Origin: Nostoc sp. JL33
Lineage (GTDB): Bacteria; Cyanobacteriota; Cyanobacteriia; Cyanobacteriales; Nostocaceae
Length of the DNA: 64,000 bases
Assembly: GCF_017114985.1 (NCBI RefSeq)
Contig: NZ_JABXKP010000083.1
Span: forward strand, 23,158 to 87,157
Direction: 5' to 3'
The translations under genes and the position numbers were made by a program. The notes beneath the pieces were generated by a model. That model did no database searches, was not told where the DNA came from, and saw nothing but the letters and a program-made list of their open reading frames with translations. Below are positions 36,299-44,183 of the stretch, piece after piece (position 1 is the stretch's first letter; each line of letters begins with the position of its first letter).

Positions 36299-36919
36299 TT
36301 AAGCAGCTACCAAATTATTTAGCTGCAATTCACACTGTTTAAATACATAAGTTACAGCAGGGAATAATTTATGTAGCTCTTGAATGCTGTAATATGTGAT
36401 GTTTCTCGTAAAAACTTCTGCTTCTAACTTGCCAAATTGCCATGTGACTCCATTAGAAACAATACCGAAGATCATTATTGACAATTCGCCCTTCAGTTTT
36501 TGAGCAGCAATCATTTCTGCTAAACACTGTGCCCAACCCGTTTCAAAATTATCCTGTTTTGCTTCTACTAAAATAAAGTATGGCTTGTCAAAGACAACTT
36601 TGCCTAAAGGAGAACGTTTAGCCAAAATATATTCAGGAAATCCTGATAGCTTTTCGTCATAATTTCGAGAATAATGACTCCACAAAATCAACTTGCTACT
36701 ATATAATTTCCAAACTTGTTTTAATACTGGGAATATCAAGTTTTCACATATAGCAAACTCAGAACAGTCAACGGCTCCTTCTCGCATCGTAAATTCTAAA
36801 TCTTCTCGAAAGTAGTCAGAGACATTAAACTCAGCTTCGCCGATGAAATTAGCTTCTGTATAGATAACCTGAAATTCTTTGATGACTTCAGCGATGGTTT
36901 TGTAACTACTGAAAGCCAT
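36299..36919 (-). CDS. Hypothetical protein with PD-(D/E)XK-like core
   Basis: 206 residues. Residues about 110-150 read DKPYFILVEAKQDNFETGWAQCLAEMIAAQ, which resembles the (D/E)xK strand plus following helix of restriction-fold nucleases. The upstream YILAKRSPLGK may supply the preceding acidic strand. Similar proteins are frequent in cyanobacteria with no known function. No methylase or partner is adjacent. Start ATG 36919. Confidence 0.6.
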   Translation of the reverse strand: MAFSSYKTIAEVIKEFQVIYTEANFIGEAEFNVSDYFREDLEFTMREGAVDCSEFAICENLIFPVLKQVWKLYSSKLILWSHYSRNYDEKLSGFPEYILAKRSPLGKVVFDKPYFILVEAKQDNFETGWAQCLAEMIAAQKLKGELSIMIFGIVSNGVTWQFGKLEAEVFTRNITYYSIQELHKLFPAVTYVFKQCELQLNNLVAA

Positions 36920-37055
36920 ATTGATCTCCTGAATAATTTTGTGTTGCTCGGCGATTCGATTATATGAATCTGCGGGTTATCAAGGTATTTGAACTTTGGA
37001 CGCTATGTGGGAAATCCAGTGAGTGTTTGCTTTGAGAAAGGAATTTCTTGATCGG

Positions 37056-38390
37056 TTAATGTTTGATTCCCTTAAACCGTTCTTGCGCCGCCTGAAACGC
37101 TTCTTGCATCACCAACTGAATTTTCTGGGGATCGGGTTTCTTACCTCCCATTAAATCACCAAAGTAAACGCAGGCTCCTTCCCCTAGTGCCCAAGTATAG
37201 GCGGCTGCCCAAGAGGCTGCGATCGCACTGCCAAAACCTGGTATAAATTTAATTAACTCTCGTGCAATTGCCTGTGCTAAAAAACCACCTGCGATCGCAC
37301 TCACAACGCCTCCCGCCTGAGATGGAGTAATTGTCTGCCCATATAATTTACCCAACAGACCCACCATTGATACTTGCAAGGCAGTTAGTACGGGCATTGT
37401 GGCAAATGGCAAAGGTACAGCCGCCAGGGTGGCAGACATAATCGCAAATGGCAAAATATAACGGCGTGCAGCATCTCGGTAAAGGTTGCTAATTTGGTTG
37501 CCAGCTTCTTGTTGATCCAATAGCTGATAAATCGCCTGGGCTTCTGCTTGTGGGAGTAGTTCTGCCAAGGAATCTCGCAGTGCTTCTAAGCCATAAAATA
37601 CCGGAGTGTAGCCATCTTCTTCTAAGGTAAAGTCAATTAGTACAGAGTGGTTAGTTATTCCGACGAAAGCTTGTTGCATTGCCGCAAATGCGCGGTTGAC
37701 TTCCTGATAGTCTGGCGGATAGGCGGGATGATCGACGGTATCGGGAGGATAAACTTCGTGCAAGCAGGTAACTACCAGCAGACAGGGAATGTTTGGATAT
37801 TGCTGGCGCAACTGTTGAGCAATTTGTCGAAGCGTGTCAGTTGCAAAGTCATTGATTTTAACCGTCAGCAGCAGGATTCTCGCGGAATCAGTTTCCTGTT
37901 GTAAATCGCCAACTAACTCCTGAATAATTGCATTAGTATCTTTTTTAACATCACCTAATCCCACCGTATCAGTAAAAATCAGTAACGGCAGGTCATTAGA
38001 AGGATAGGCATAGCGCTGGGTGTGTTGCGTGTGGGGACGAAATCCCTGACCGACAATTTCGGCAGAAACTCCCGTCAATCCCCGCACAATAGAACTTTTT
38101 CCGGCTTGGGGTTTACCAATTAGCAGCGCTTCTGTGGTTGGCAGTTCGGCTCGGATTTTCTCCAAAATCTCTGCAACCTGAGTCTCGCTCACACTAAACC
38201 ATTCAACAACCATCTGTGCCAGTTGTTCTACGGGTAGGACTTGCGTTAGACGTGTTGTTGCTTTGTTCCAGACACCACCAAGGCGATTTGTCCAGGAATT
38301 ATTGACCGACTTGGTTATATCAGTCGGTTCACTCAATTGTTGAGAATCAGTTAACGGTGAGTCAGAATCACGTTGCTCAGTCATTTCCAT
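37056..38390 (-). CDS. Era-like GTPase with DUF697 membrane domain
   Basis: 444 residues. The N-terminal 60 residues are polar. The GTPase domain follows, with G1 GKPQAGKSS near residue 93 and G3 DTVG near 141. The expected G4 (N/T-KxD) is replaced by VTCLHEV near 208, so guanine specificity is doubtful. The C-terminal half is DUF697: hydrophobic, Ala/Gly-rich helices (LPFAIMSATLAAVPLPFATMPV, GGVVSAIAGGFLAQAIA, IPGFGSAIAASWAAAYTWALG). Members associate with membranes; the role is unknown. A second DUF697 GTPase is at 58160-59719. Confidence 0.82.
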   Translation of the reverse strand: MEMTEQRDSDSPLTDSQQLSEPTDITKSVNNSWTNRLGGVWNKATTRLTQVLPVEQLAQMVVEWFSVSETQVAEILEKIRAELPTTEALLIGKPQAGKSSIVRGLTGVSAEIVGQGFRPHTQHTQRYAYPSNDLPLLIFTDTVGLGDVKKDTNAIIQELVGDLQQETDSARILLLTVKINDFATDTLRQIAQQLRQQYPNIPCLLVVTCLHEVYPPDTVDHPAYPPDYQEVNRAFAAMQQAFVGITNHSVLIDFTLEEDGYTPVFYGLEALRDSLAELLPQAEAQAIYQLLDQQEAGNQISNLYRDAARRYILPFAIMSATLAAVPLPFATMPVLTALQVSMVGLLGKLYGQTITPSQAGGVVSAIAGGFLAQAIARELIKFIPGFGSAIAASWAAAYTWALGEGACVYFGDLMGGKKPDPQKIQLVMQEAFQAAQERFKGIKH

Positions 38391-38667
38391 CCAACCGGTA
38401 GATAGAATTCAAACTACATCCTGTCTATATTTATCGTACTGTCAAACTTGGTTCACCTGAAGTCTAATCTACTTATCCGGCATTGCTGAATTTGAGGATA
38501 AATTCTAGAAGCGCTGAGAATGTGCGAAACTGCGATCGCTTATGGATATCTCGCAGCAATGTGCTGATGCACCTAGAGGGATATTTGGGAATACACTGAG
38601 TTGATAGTCCCCACCGCAGAGGGGGATAGTGACTATCAATACCAGTAATCACCCGAACTGTGATACA

Positions 38668-38718
38668 AGGGATCTTAACCAGGTGGAATAGGGCGCGGTA
38701 GTCAGTCATTCCAGGGAT
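38668..38718 (-). pseudogene. Short mysD fragment beside the composite element
   Basis: Encodes IPGMTDYRALFHLVKIP, matching IPGMTHYRALFDLLKIP of the intact mysD at 44184-45212. Homology begins exactly at the left insertion site of the composite element and ends after 17 codons. In the pre-insertion sequence it followed the stop of the second mysC directly. Confidence 0.7.
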
Positions 38719-38722
38719 CACT

Positions 38723-38923
38723 TGTACAGTGACAAATTAAATAGCGTTGAGACAAATTCGTGTCATCAAACCAAGCTTTATTCACTTTAGTAGGGCAAAA
38801 ATTCGTGTTGATATAGCCTATAAGTTCCTTGTGCTGCTTCTGGGGTTAACGAAGCGAGAGTTCAAGCTTCATACCCTCGATGAGATTAATTTGGTACAGT
38901 GACAAATAAAAAGTCACTGTACA
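38723..38923 (+). repeat. 201-bp element copy 1 with TnsB-site-like ends
   Basis: Left end TGTACAGTGACAAATTAAAT followed by GAGACAAATTCGTGTCATC; right end GTACAGTGACAAATAAAAAG then TCACTGTACA. Terminal inverted repeats of 11 bp. Differs from copy 2 at about nine of 201 positions. No open frame worth calling. Confidence 0.8.
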
Positions 38924-39260
38924 CAAGTGATTTGAAATTTACTCAAGTCATCAGTTTTTTCTGCAATTTTCAGAAAAACGCCACCCTGAAATTGTATAAA
39001 TAAATAACGGGAGCAACGCGAAAAAGTGAGATCGGGGTTTAATCCTCAGTTATATAGCTAAATTCTCAATAAAAACAGTTATTTCACTGCGATGCCTACG
39101 CACTATTAAACAGGTGATTTCTACCTCTAATTTTTAGCACCTCACTGTTAGAGCGTTGCTCCCATAAACAACTGAAAGTCAGCGTCGATGCAATAAAAGA
39201 TTACAAAGTCATTGGCATTGCAAAAAATTATTAAATATATCAATGTAGGAGAAATTCAAG
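38924..39260. other. Non-coding part of the composite, upstream of the cargo genes
   Basis: 337 bp without a gene. It presumably holds the promoter for the two cargo genes. Nothing else recognised. Confidence 0.4.
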
Positions 39261-39803
39261 ATGAAATATAAGTTAGAGATTTTCTTATTATTATTAAGCT
39301 TATTTGCTTCTGTAAGCACTTCTCTAAATGCAGCAGTTGCACAACAGATTAATGAGAATTATCAATCAATCACCGATATTGCTGAAAAAGAGGCAAACTT
39401 TACAAAAGCACCAAAACCGACAGATACAAGTAAAGAACTCCAAGCTTTTTTTAGAAGCCAATATGACTATTGGGATGCACGAGTTTTAGCTAATTATTGG
39501 GGACAGTCGCTAGAAGATGCTAAAGCTAGAATTGGCAGAAAAATTCTTTGGGGGAGAAAGGATGTTGCCATCCTAGAACAGTTTCTTTTAGATGCTAGAG
39601 TGAAAGCTCTCCAGTCAGTAGGAACAACCCCAAACTCTCTATATAATGAGTCGAAATATAAATACGATGATGCCGTATTACTAGCTAAATTTTGGGGTGA
39701 TCCGTCACCTTGGGATGCCAAACTAAGGATTGAACGTAACCTAATTTTGGGAAATGACGAGATTATCGAGGAAGCATTGCAATATGCTCGTACCTCAAAA
39801 TAG
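39261..39803 (+). CDS. Secreted protein with two W-D-A-K/R repeats
   Basis: 180 residues. Signal peptide MKYKLEIFLLLLSLFASVSTS with a cut likely after AVAQ. The mature part has two copies of a 35-residue repeat: YDYWDARVLANYWGQSLEDAKARIGRKILWG (about 75-105) and YDDAVLLAKFWGDPSPWDAKLRIERNLILG (about 134-163). The shared pattern is YDxxxAxxLAxxWG...(D)AKxRIxRxxLxG. It is cargo of the composite element and 34 bp upstream of the amidoligase gene, so probably co-transcribed. I do not recognise the family with confidence; a periplasmic role is inferred from the signal. Confidence 0.7.
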   Translation: MKYKLEIFLLLLSLFASVSTSLNAAVAQQINENYQSITDIAEKEANFTKAPKPTDTSKELQAFFRSQYDYWDARVLANYWGQSLEDAKARIGRKILWGRKDVAILEQFLLDARVKALQSVGTTPNSLYNESKYKYDDAVLLAKFWGDPSPWDAKLRIERNLILGNDEIIEEALQYARTSK

Positions 39804-39837
39804 TAAGTTTAGACTAGCTTTTAGCAATCATTAAACA

Positions 39838-40953
39838 GTGATGTCCGAGTTGAATTGGAAAATTGGTTTTGAGATTGAGCTAATGGCACCGCGAGGACTT
39901 AGCAGACAGGATTTAGCAGAGGCGATCGCTCAAGAACATGATGGCTTTGTCCATCGCATCTTTTATCCTCAATCTGAACCAAGTCATGTTCCGGGAACTC
40001 CCTTGTTTCATAATCTCACCTTAGGGTTTGAGGTTATTGATAGCGAAGGGAATTTAATTGTTCGCTGTGTAGATGATCTCACCCTCCAAGACGACTTAGA
40101 CAAAACTCAAAAACCGCAGCCAGAATGGTATCGAATTGTGAGTGATGATACCAGACTTTTACAACTGGTGATCTGTCAAGCTGACCCGAAAGCAGCTTCT
40201 GGGGAAGTACTTAAACCAATTGCCGATTTATTTGCGACTCAAGTGGAAATAGGGCCTGGTGGGATGATGCGTGTTGCCGATCATACAGGTAATCCGATTG
40301 CGATCGCTGCACTCTTACCAGGGGAACGAGAACGCCCCTGTGAACTAATTACGCCACCGATTGATAGCAATCATTTCCAGCGTTTGGAGCTTGTGCTCAA
40401 CAAGGCTCGCTCATTGGGTTTCAAAATTCCCTGTGAAGGTGCGACCCACTTCCATTTCGATGCTGTCAACTTATGTTCACCAAGAGTCTTCACCAATTTA
40501 GTTAATATTTTGTGGACATACGGGGAAATTTTGAAAAAATTGGTGGGAACTAACCCTCATTGCAGGCGTTTGGGGGCTTGGGATGAAGAGTTATTGACAC
40601 TAATTAATGAAACTGATTTTTGTGAGATGTCTTGGTCTGATGTCCAAATAGTCCTTGCCAAATTGCAGTTAACAAAATACTGTGACTTTAACCTCAAAAA
40701 CTTAATTCATCAGATTCCTGACAAATTTACTTTTGAAGCTCGGATTTTTCCCTCTTGGCTGCATCCAGAACCGCTAATTGAATCAGCCGCATTGATGGAA
40801 GCAATTCTAAATTATGCAGTATCAGCGCCTAAGATATCGCCTACTGTACCCCTGGTATGGAAATTAGAATTTGTAGAGGATTTTCTCAAAATTCTGCCAA
40901 TAGCGGCACATTTTCGCCAAGCTTGGTTGTCTCGTGCTGCCAGTGTGGCATAA
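39838..40953 (+). CDS. Putative amidoligase (Amidoligase_2 type, COOH-NH2 ligase fold)
   Basis: 371 residues. The opening WKIGFEIELMAPRGLSRQDLAEAIA is the hallmark of the amidoligase family related to glutamine synthetase and gamma-glutamylcysteine ligase. ERPCELITPPI near residue 165 and EGATHFHFDAVNLCSP near 200 supply further metal and substrate-binding residues; FEARIFPSW near 300 is the late conserved strand. The family is predicted to form amide bonds in peptide tags, secondary metabolites or cell-wall material. It lies inside the composite element next to the MAA cluster. A link to MAA chemistry is only a speculation, since it arrived by insertion. Confidence 0.8.
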   Translation: MMSELNWKIGFEIELMAPRGLSRQDLAEAIAQEHDGFVHRIFYPQSEPSHVPGTPLFHNLTLGFEVIDSEGNLIVRCVDDLTLQDDLDKTQKPQPEWYRIVSDDTRLLQLVICQADPKAASGEVLKPIADLFATQVEIGPGGMMRVADHTGNPIAIAALLPGERERPCELITPPIDSNHFQRLELVLNKARSLGFKIPCEGATHFHFDAVNLCSPRVFTNLVNILWTYGEILKKLVGTNPHCRRLGAWDEELLTLINETDFCEMSWSDVQIVLAKLQLTKYCDFNLKNLIHQIPDKFTFEARIFPSWLHPEPLIESAALMEAILNYAVSAPKISPTVPLVWKLEFVEDFLKILPIAAHFRQAWLSRAASVA

Positions 40954-40987
40954 TTTTATGAAAAATTAGGGCGTTACTGAATCAAGA

Positions 40988-41188
40988 TGTACAGCGACAA
41001 ATTAAATGGCGTTGAGACAAATTCGTGTCATCAAACCAAGCTTTATTCACTTTAGTAGGGCAACAATTCGTGTTGATATAGCCTATAAGTTCCCTGTGCT
41101 GCTTCTGGGGTTAACGAAGCGAGAGTTGAAGCTTCATAGCCTCGATGACATTAATTTGGCACAGCGACAAATAAAAAGTCACTGTACA
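40988..41188 (+). repeat. 201-bp element copy 2
   Basis: Same length and orientation as copy 1; left end TGTACAGCGACAAATTAAAT, right end identical to copy 1 over the last 20 bases. Its last base abuts the TGA of the second mysC: the 5-bp duplication TCACT contains that stop codon. Confidence 0.8.
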
Positions 41189-42517
41189 TCACTCTATAAG
41201 CTCGCCCATATTAAAATCTATTCTTATCCAACCTTTGAGTCTTCTTAAATTGTCGAGAATGAGTAAGGGAATCTGCCAGTGATGTACCATCAGGAAGGGT
41301 AAGGGATCACTCACCTCAAAAATTGCTTCTTTCCCCCGCCTGATATTTCTTACCCAGGTTTGCAGTTGCTTAAACGATCTAATCTCATTCAGCCGCCAAA
41401 CTTCGTGGTACAGCCAATAGGTTGGCTTACTATCAGCAAGAGGCTGCAAAGATTCAGCCAGAGGCTCTTTACCAAGATAGGCATCCGCTACTCCTGGATG
41501 ATTGTAAAACATAGTAATGGCGGAGTGAGTCCGGGGGTTACACTCGATCGCGTAAACAGTTCCGTCTTCTGCTTCGATGAAGTCAAAGGAAAGTTGCCCG
41601 GTTTTTCCCAGTTCTTTGGTGAAATGACTCGCCCATTGCATAATTTCTAGCTGATCAACGTTTTCGTAGTTGACTTGAAAGGCGGATGACTCACAGCAGC
41701 AGTACATTCTTGACTCTCCATCTCGCGCGGTAGTGTGAGTGCAGTATTCCTTTCCAGGGATGAATTCCTGCATAATCCAGGGGTTCTCCTCACTGATGGG
41801 CAGACTCTTGACAAATTCTGCTGTTTGTGATCGTGTATCGCAAGGTAGCTTGGTGAGATTCAAGCGACGCACTTGATCGTAGGGGATGCTTTTAAGAATG
41901 TATTTGCGCTTCTCCTGAGAAAAGTCGAAGTTGAGGACTTGTTCGGGATCGGTAATTTTGAAGGATTTGGGGACAGATAAACCGAACGATCGCGCTGTTT
42001 CGGAAAAGGCAAACTTGTCATCCAGGATCTTCGTGACATCAGCATCGAAGTGGAAAAATTCACAAAAGTCTGGTAATGGTGGCTTGCCTTGATCGTAGTG
42101 GATGACGGAAAAAATCGCTACCGGGATAAAAAAGTCGATCTTTTCTGTTTTGGCGATCGCGTGTAGGGTTTGAATGTAGCCTTCTAAGTCTTTGCTGGGA
42201 TCGGGAACGGTATAAAAGCCGGCAACAGAGTTGGAATATTTATTACCACTTAACCAGTATTTCTCAATATCAATTATAATCACACGATGCCCAGCAGCAT
42301 GAAATGAACGCGCTAGCTGAAGGGTTTTAGTCATTCTAGCGCCAGCAATTAAGATATTTTTGGAATTCGGGTTAACAACAATTGGCTTACTGAATGGTTG
42401 CTTAAGAAAGCTCCAGAGTAGCGAAGTTAAGACGACGATGCAGTTTAAGGGAAATGCGATCGTTAGTAATACAAGAGTGCCCAAGTTTTGGAACACTACA
42501 AAAATATGCTTTTTCAT
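41189..42517 (-). CDS. mysC: ATP-grasp ligase MysC, second copy
   Basis: 442 residues. Attaches glycine to 4-deoxygadusol to give mycosporine-glycine in the MAA pathway. A hydrophobic N-terminal segment (about 10-38) is followed by the ATP-grasp fold: KYILKSIPYD near residue 211, WIMQEFIPGKEYCTHT near 249 and the metal-binding YAIECNPRTHSAITMF near 317. It is clearly homologous to the neighbouring mysC over its length but ends 17 or more residues earlier, at a TGA that lies within the target duplication of the composite element. Because the duplication contains the stop, the short C-terminus predates the insertion. Last intact gene of the cluster. Confidence 0.88.
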   Translation of the reverse strand: MKKHIFVVFQNLGTLVLLTIAFPLNCIVVLTSLLWSFLKQPFSKPIVVNPNSKNILIAGARMTKTLQLARSFHAAGHRVIIIDIEKYWLSGNKYSNSVAGFYTVPDPSKDLEGYIQTLHAIAKTEKIDFFIPVAIFSVIHYDQGKPPLPDFCEFFHFDADVTKILDDKFAFSETARSFGLSVPKSFKITDPEQVLNFDFSQEKRKYILKSIPYDQVRRLNLTKLPCDTRSQTAEFVKSLPISEENPWIMQEFIPGKEYCTHTTARDGESRMYCCCESSAFQVNYENVDQLEIMQWASHFTKELGKTGQLSFDFIEAEDGTVYAIECNPRTHSAITMFYNHPGVADAYLGKEPLAESLQPLADSKPTYWLYHEVWRLNEIRSFKQLQTWVRNIRRGKEAIFEVSDPLPFLMVHHWQIPLLILDNLRRLKGWIRIDFNMGELIE

Positions 42518-42751
42518 AGTTATAATTGTGACATCAAAGATTGTATCCTTTCCTCGTCAAATATTTTCAAACAATTGCAACTGCTTTAACGAGCTAATTT
42601 TATTAAGTCCCTATTAGTATTCAAGCCAATAACTAGTATGCTACGGCGGAAATAGGGCAACCATTTAAAATCCCTAAAAAGCCTATTTCATAATACTTTT
42701 GACTTTTGACTTTTGATTTTTGACTTCCGCCTTGCGGTAGTAGGCTTACTA

Positions 42752-44131
42752 TCACTTAGGAGTTGCAGAGGTAGAGGTTTTATATTTTACGTCTTCTCCA
42801 AACTGTATGAGTTTGCCGATGTTGAAATCAATCCTCACCCAACTTCGTAAGGAGCGCAAACTATCGAGTAATAGCAAAGGAATGTGCCAATGATGTACCA
42901 TTAAGAACGGTAGTGGGTCGTTAACTTCAAATATTGCATCTTTTCCTCGCCAAATATTTTTAAACCATTTTTGTAACTGCTTTAACGATCTAATTTCATT
43001 AAGTCTCCAAAGTTCGTGATAAAGCCAATAAGTAGGCTTACTATCACTCAGGGGTTGCAGAGGTTCAGCCGGAGGCTCTTTACTAAGATAGGCATCCGCT
43101 AAACCAGGATGGTTGTAATACATTGTAATTGCAGAGTGAGCGCGAGCGTTGCACTCGATCGCATAAATCGTCCCATCTTCTGCCTGAATGAAGTCAAAAC
43201 AGAGTTGTCCAGTCAGTTGTAGTTCTTTGACAAAATGACTCACCCACTCCTTAATTTGTGGGTGTTCAAAGTTTTCGTAATTGACTTGAAAAGCAGATGA
43301 TTCACAGCAGCAATGTACCGTTAATTCACCATTTCTCACTGTATCGTGAGTACAATATTCTATTCCGGGAATAAACTCTTGCAATATCCAAGGGTTATCT
43401 TCACTAATTGGCTTACTTTTGACATAAAGCGCCATTTTTTCAGGAGAATCCATTGGTAGCTTAGTCAAATCTAAGCGTAAAACAGAGTCATAGACAATAC
43501 TTTTAAGAATGTACTTGCGCTTTTCGTTGGAAAAGTCAAATTTAAGAACTTGTTCGGAATCTGTAATTAGGAAGGTTTTCGGGACAGATAGCGAGAGTGA
43601 GCGTGCAATTTCAGCAAAGGTAAACTTGTTATCCAGCATCTTCATTGTATCAGCATCGAAGTGGAAATTCTCACAATAGCCTGATAACACTGGTTTGCGA
43701 TCGCAGTCAAAGTAGCTGGCAGCGAAAATGCCTACTGGAACAAAAAAGTCGATGTTTTCTTTTTTGGCGATCGCACGCACGGCTTGAGTATATGCTTCTA
43801 AATCTTCTTGCGAGTCAGGAACTGTGTAAAAGCCATCCACAGCGTTGGAAAATCGATAACCACTGAACCAGTATTTATCGAGATCAAATAAAATGACTCG
43901 ATGCCCAGCAGCGTGAAATGATCGCGCCAGCTGAAGGGTTTTGGTCATTCTACCACCACCGATCAAGATATTTTTAGGATTCTCGTTCAAAACCACAAGA
44001 TTAGCATTCGGGCGGCTGAAAAAATTCCACAGCAGCGATGCAAGTACGACGGTGCAGTTAAAGGGAAATGCGATCGCTAGTAATGCAAGAGTGCCCAAGT
44101 TTTGGAACACTGCAAAAATCTGCTTTCTCAT
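42752..44131 (-). CDS. mysC: ATP-grasp ligase MysC, first copy
   Basis: 459 residues from ATG 44131, chosen because it aligns with the start of the other copy; a GTG at 44146 adds five residues. Same ATP-grasp layout: hydrophobic N-terminus, KYILKSIVYDSVLR, WILQEFIPGIEYCTH, YAIECNARAHSAITMY. The metal-binding loop reads CNARAHSA where the second copy has CNPRTHSA, so the duplicates differ beside a catalytic position. It keeps a longer tail (FGEDVKYKTSTSATPK). Two copies may differ in amino-acid choice; this is inference. Gap to mysD 52 bp, to the second mysC 234 bp. Confidence 0.88.
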   Translation of the reverse strand: MRKQIFAVFQNLGTLALLAIAFPFNCTVVLASLLWNFFSRPNANLVVLNENPKNILIGGGRMTKTLQLARSFHAAGHRVILFDLDKYWFSGYRFSNAVDGFYTVPDSQEDLEAYTQAVRAIAKKENIDFFVPVGIFAASYFDCDRKPVLSGYCENFHFDADTMKMLDNKFTFAEIARSLSLSVPKTFLITDSEQVLKFDFSNEKRKYILKSIVYDSVLRLDLTKLPMDSPEKMALYVKSKPISEDNPWILQEFIPGIEYCTHDTVRNGELTVHCCCESSAFQVNYENFEHPQIKEWVSHFVKELQLTGQLCFDFIQAEDGTIYAIECNARAHSAITMYYNHPGLADAYLSKEPPAEPLQPLSDSKPTYWLYHELWRLNEIRSLKQLQKWFKNIWRGKDAIFEVNDPLPFLMVHHWHIPLLLLDSLRSLRSWVRIDFNIGKLIQFGEDVKYKTSTSATPK

Positions 44132-44183
44132 AGTTGTAATTGTCACATGATAGTGGAACCTGTGGCTGGTGATTTGCCGGACA

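Larger units (their letters stand above)
38723..41188. mobile_element. Composite of two CAST/Tn7-like end repeats with 5-bp duplication (fossil cointegrate)
   Basis: Two 201-bp direct repeats bound a 2,064-bp segment. Outer termini are TGTACAGTGAC and GTCACTGTACA, flanked by TCACT on both sides (38718-38722 and 41189-41193). Inner flanks are CAAGT (38924-38928) and CAAGA (40983-40987). A perfect outer and near-perfect inner 5-bp pair is what a replicative cointegrate leaves: a circular donor carrying one element copy joined to a target, duplicating the element. The terminal sequence and the repeated GACAAATT motifs resemble type V-K CRISPR-associated transposon ends as I remember them. No transposase is present, so mobilisation was in trans. 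Confidence 0.75.

Noticed and set aside
38473..38721. 82-codon minus-strand ORF as an intact gene
   Set aside because: Only its first 17 codons match mysD; the remainder has no recognisable homology, so it is treated as a chance fusion with a fragment.
38723..38923. Reading the two 201-bp repeats as two independent insertions
   Set aside because: For each repeat alone the flanking 5-mers do not match (TCACT/CAAGT and CAAGA/TCACT); they match only when paired outer with outer and inner with inner.
41006..41248. 80-codon plus-strand ORF across element copy 2
   Set aside because: It runs through the transposon end and into the antisense of mysC; no start signal or recognisable motif, and the homologous stretch in copy 1 does not give an equivalent ORF.
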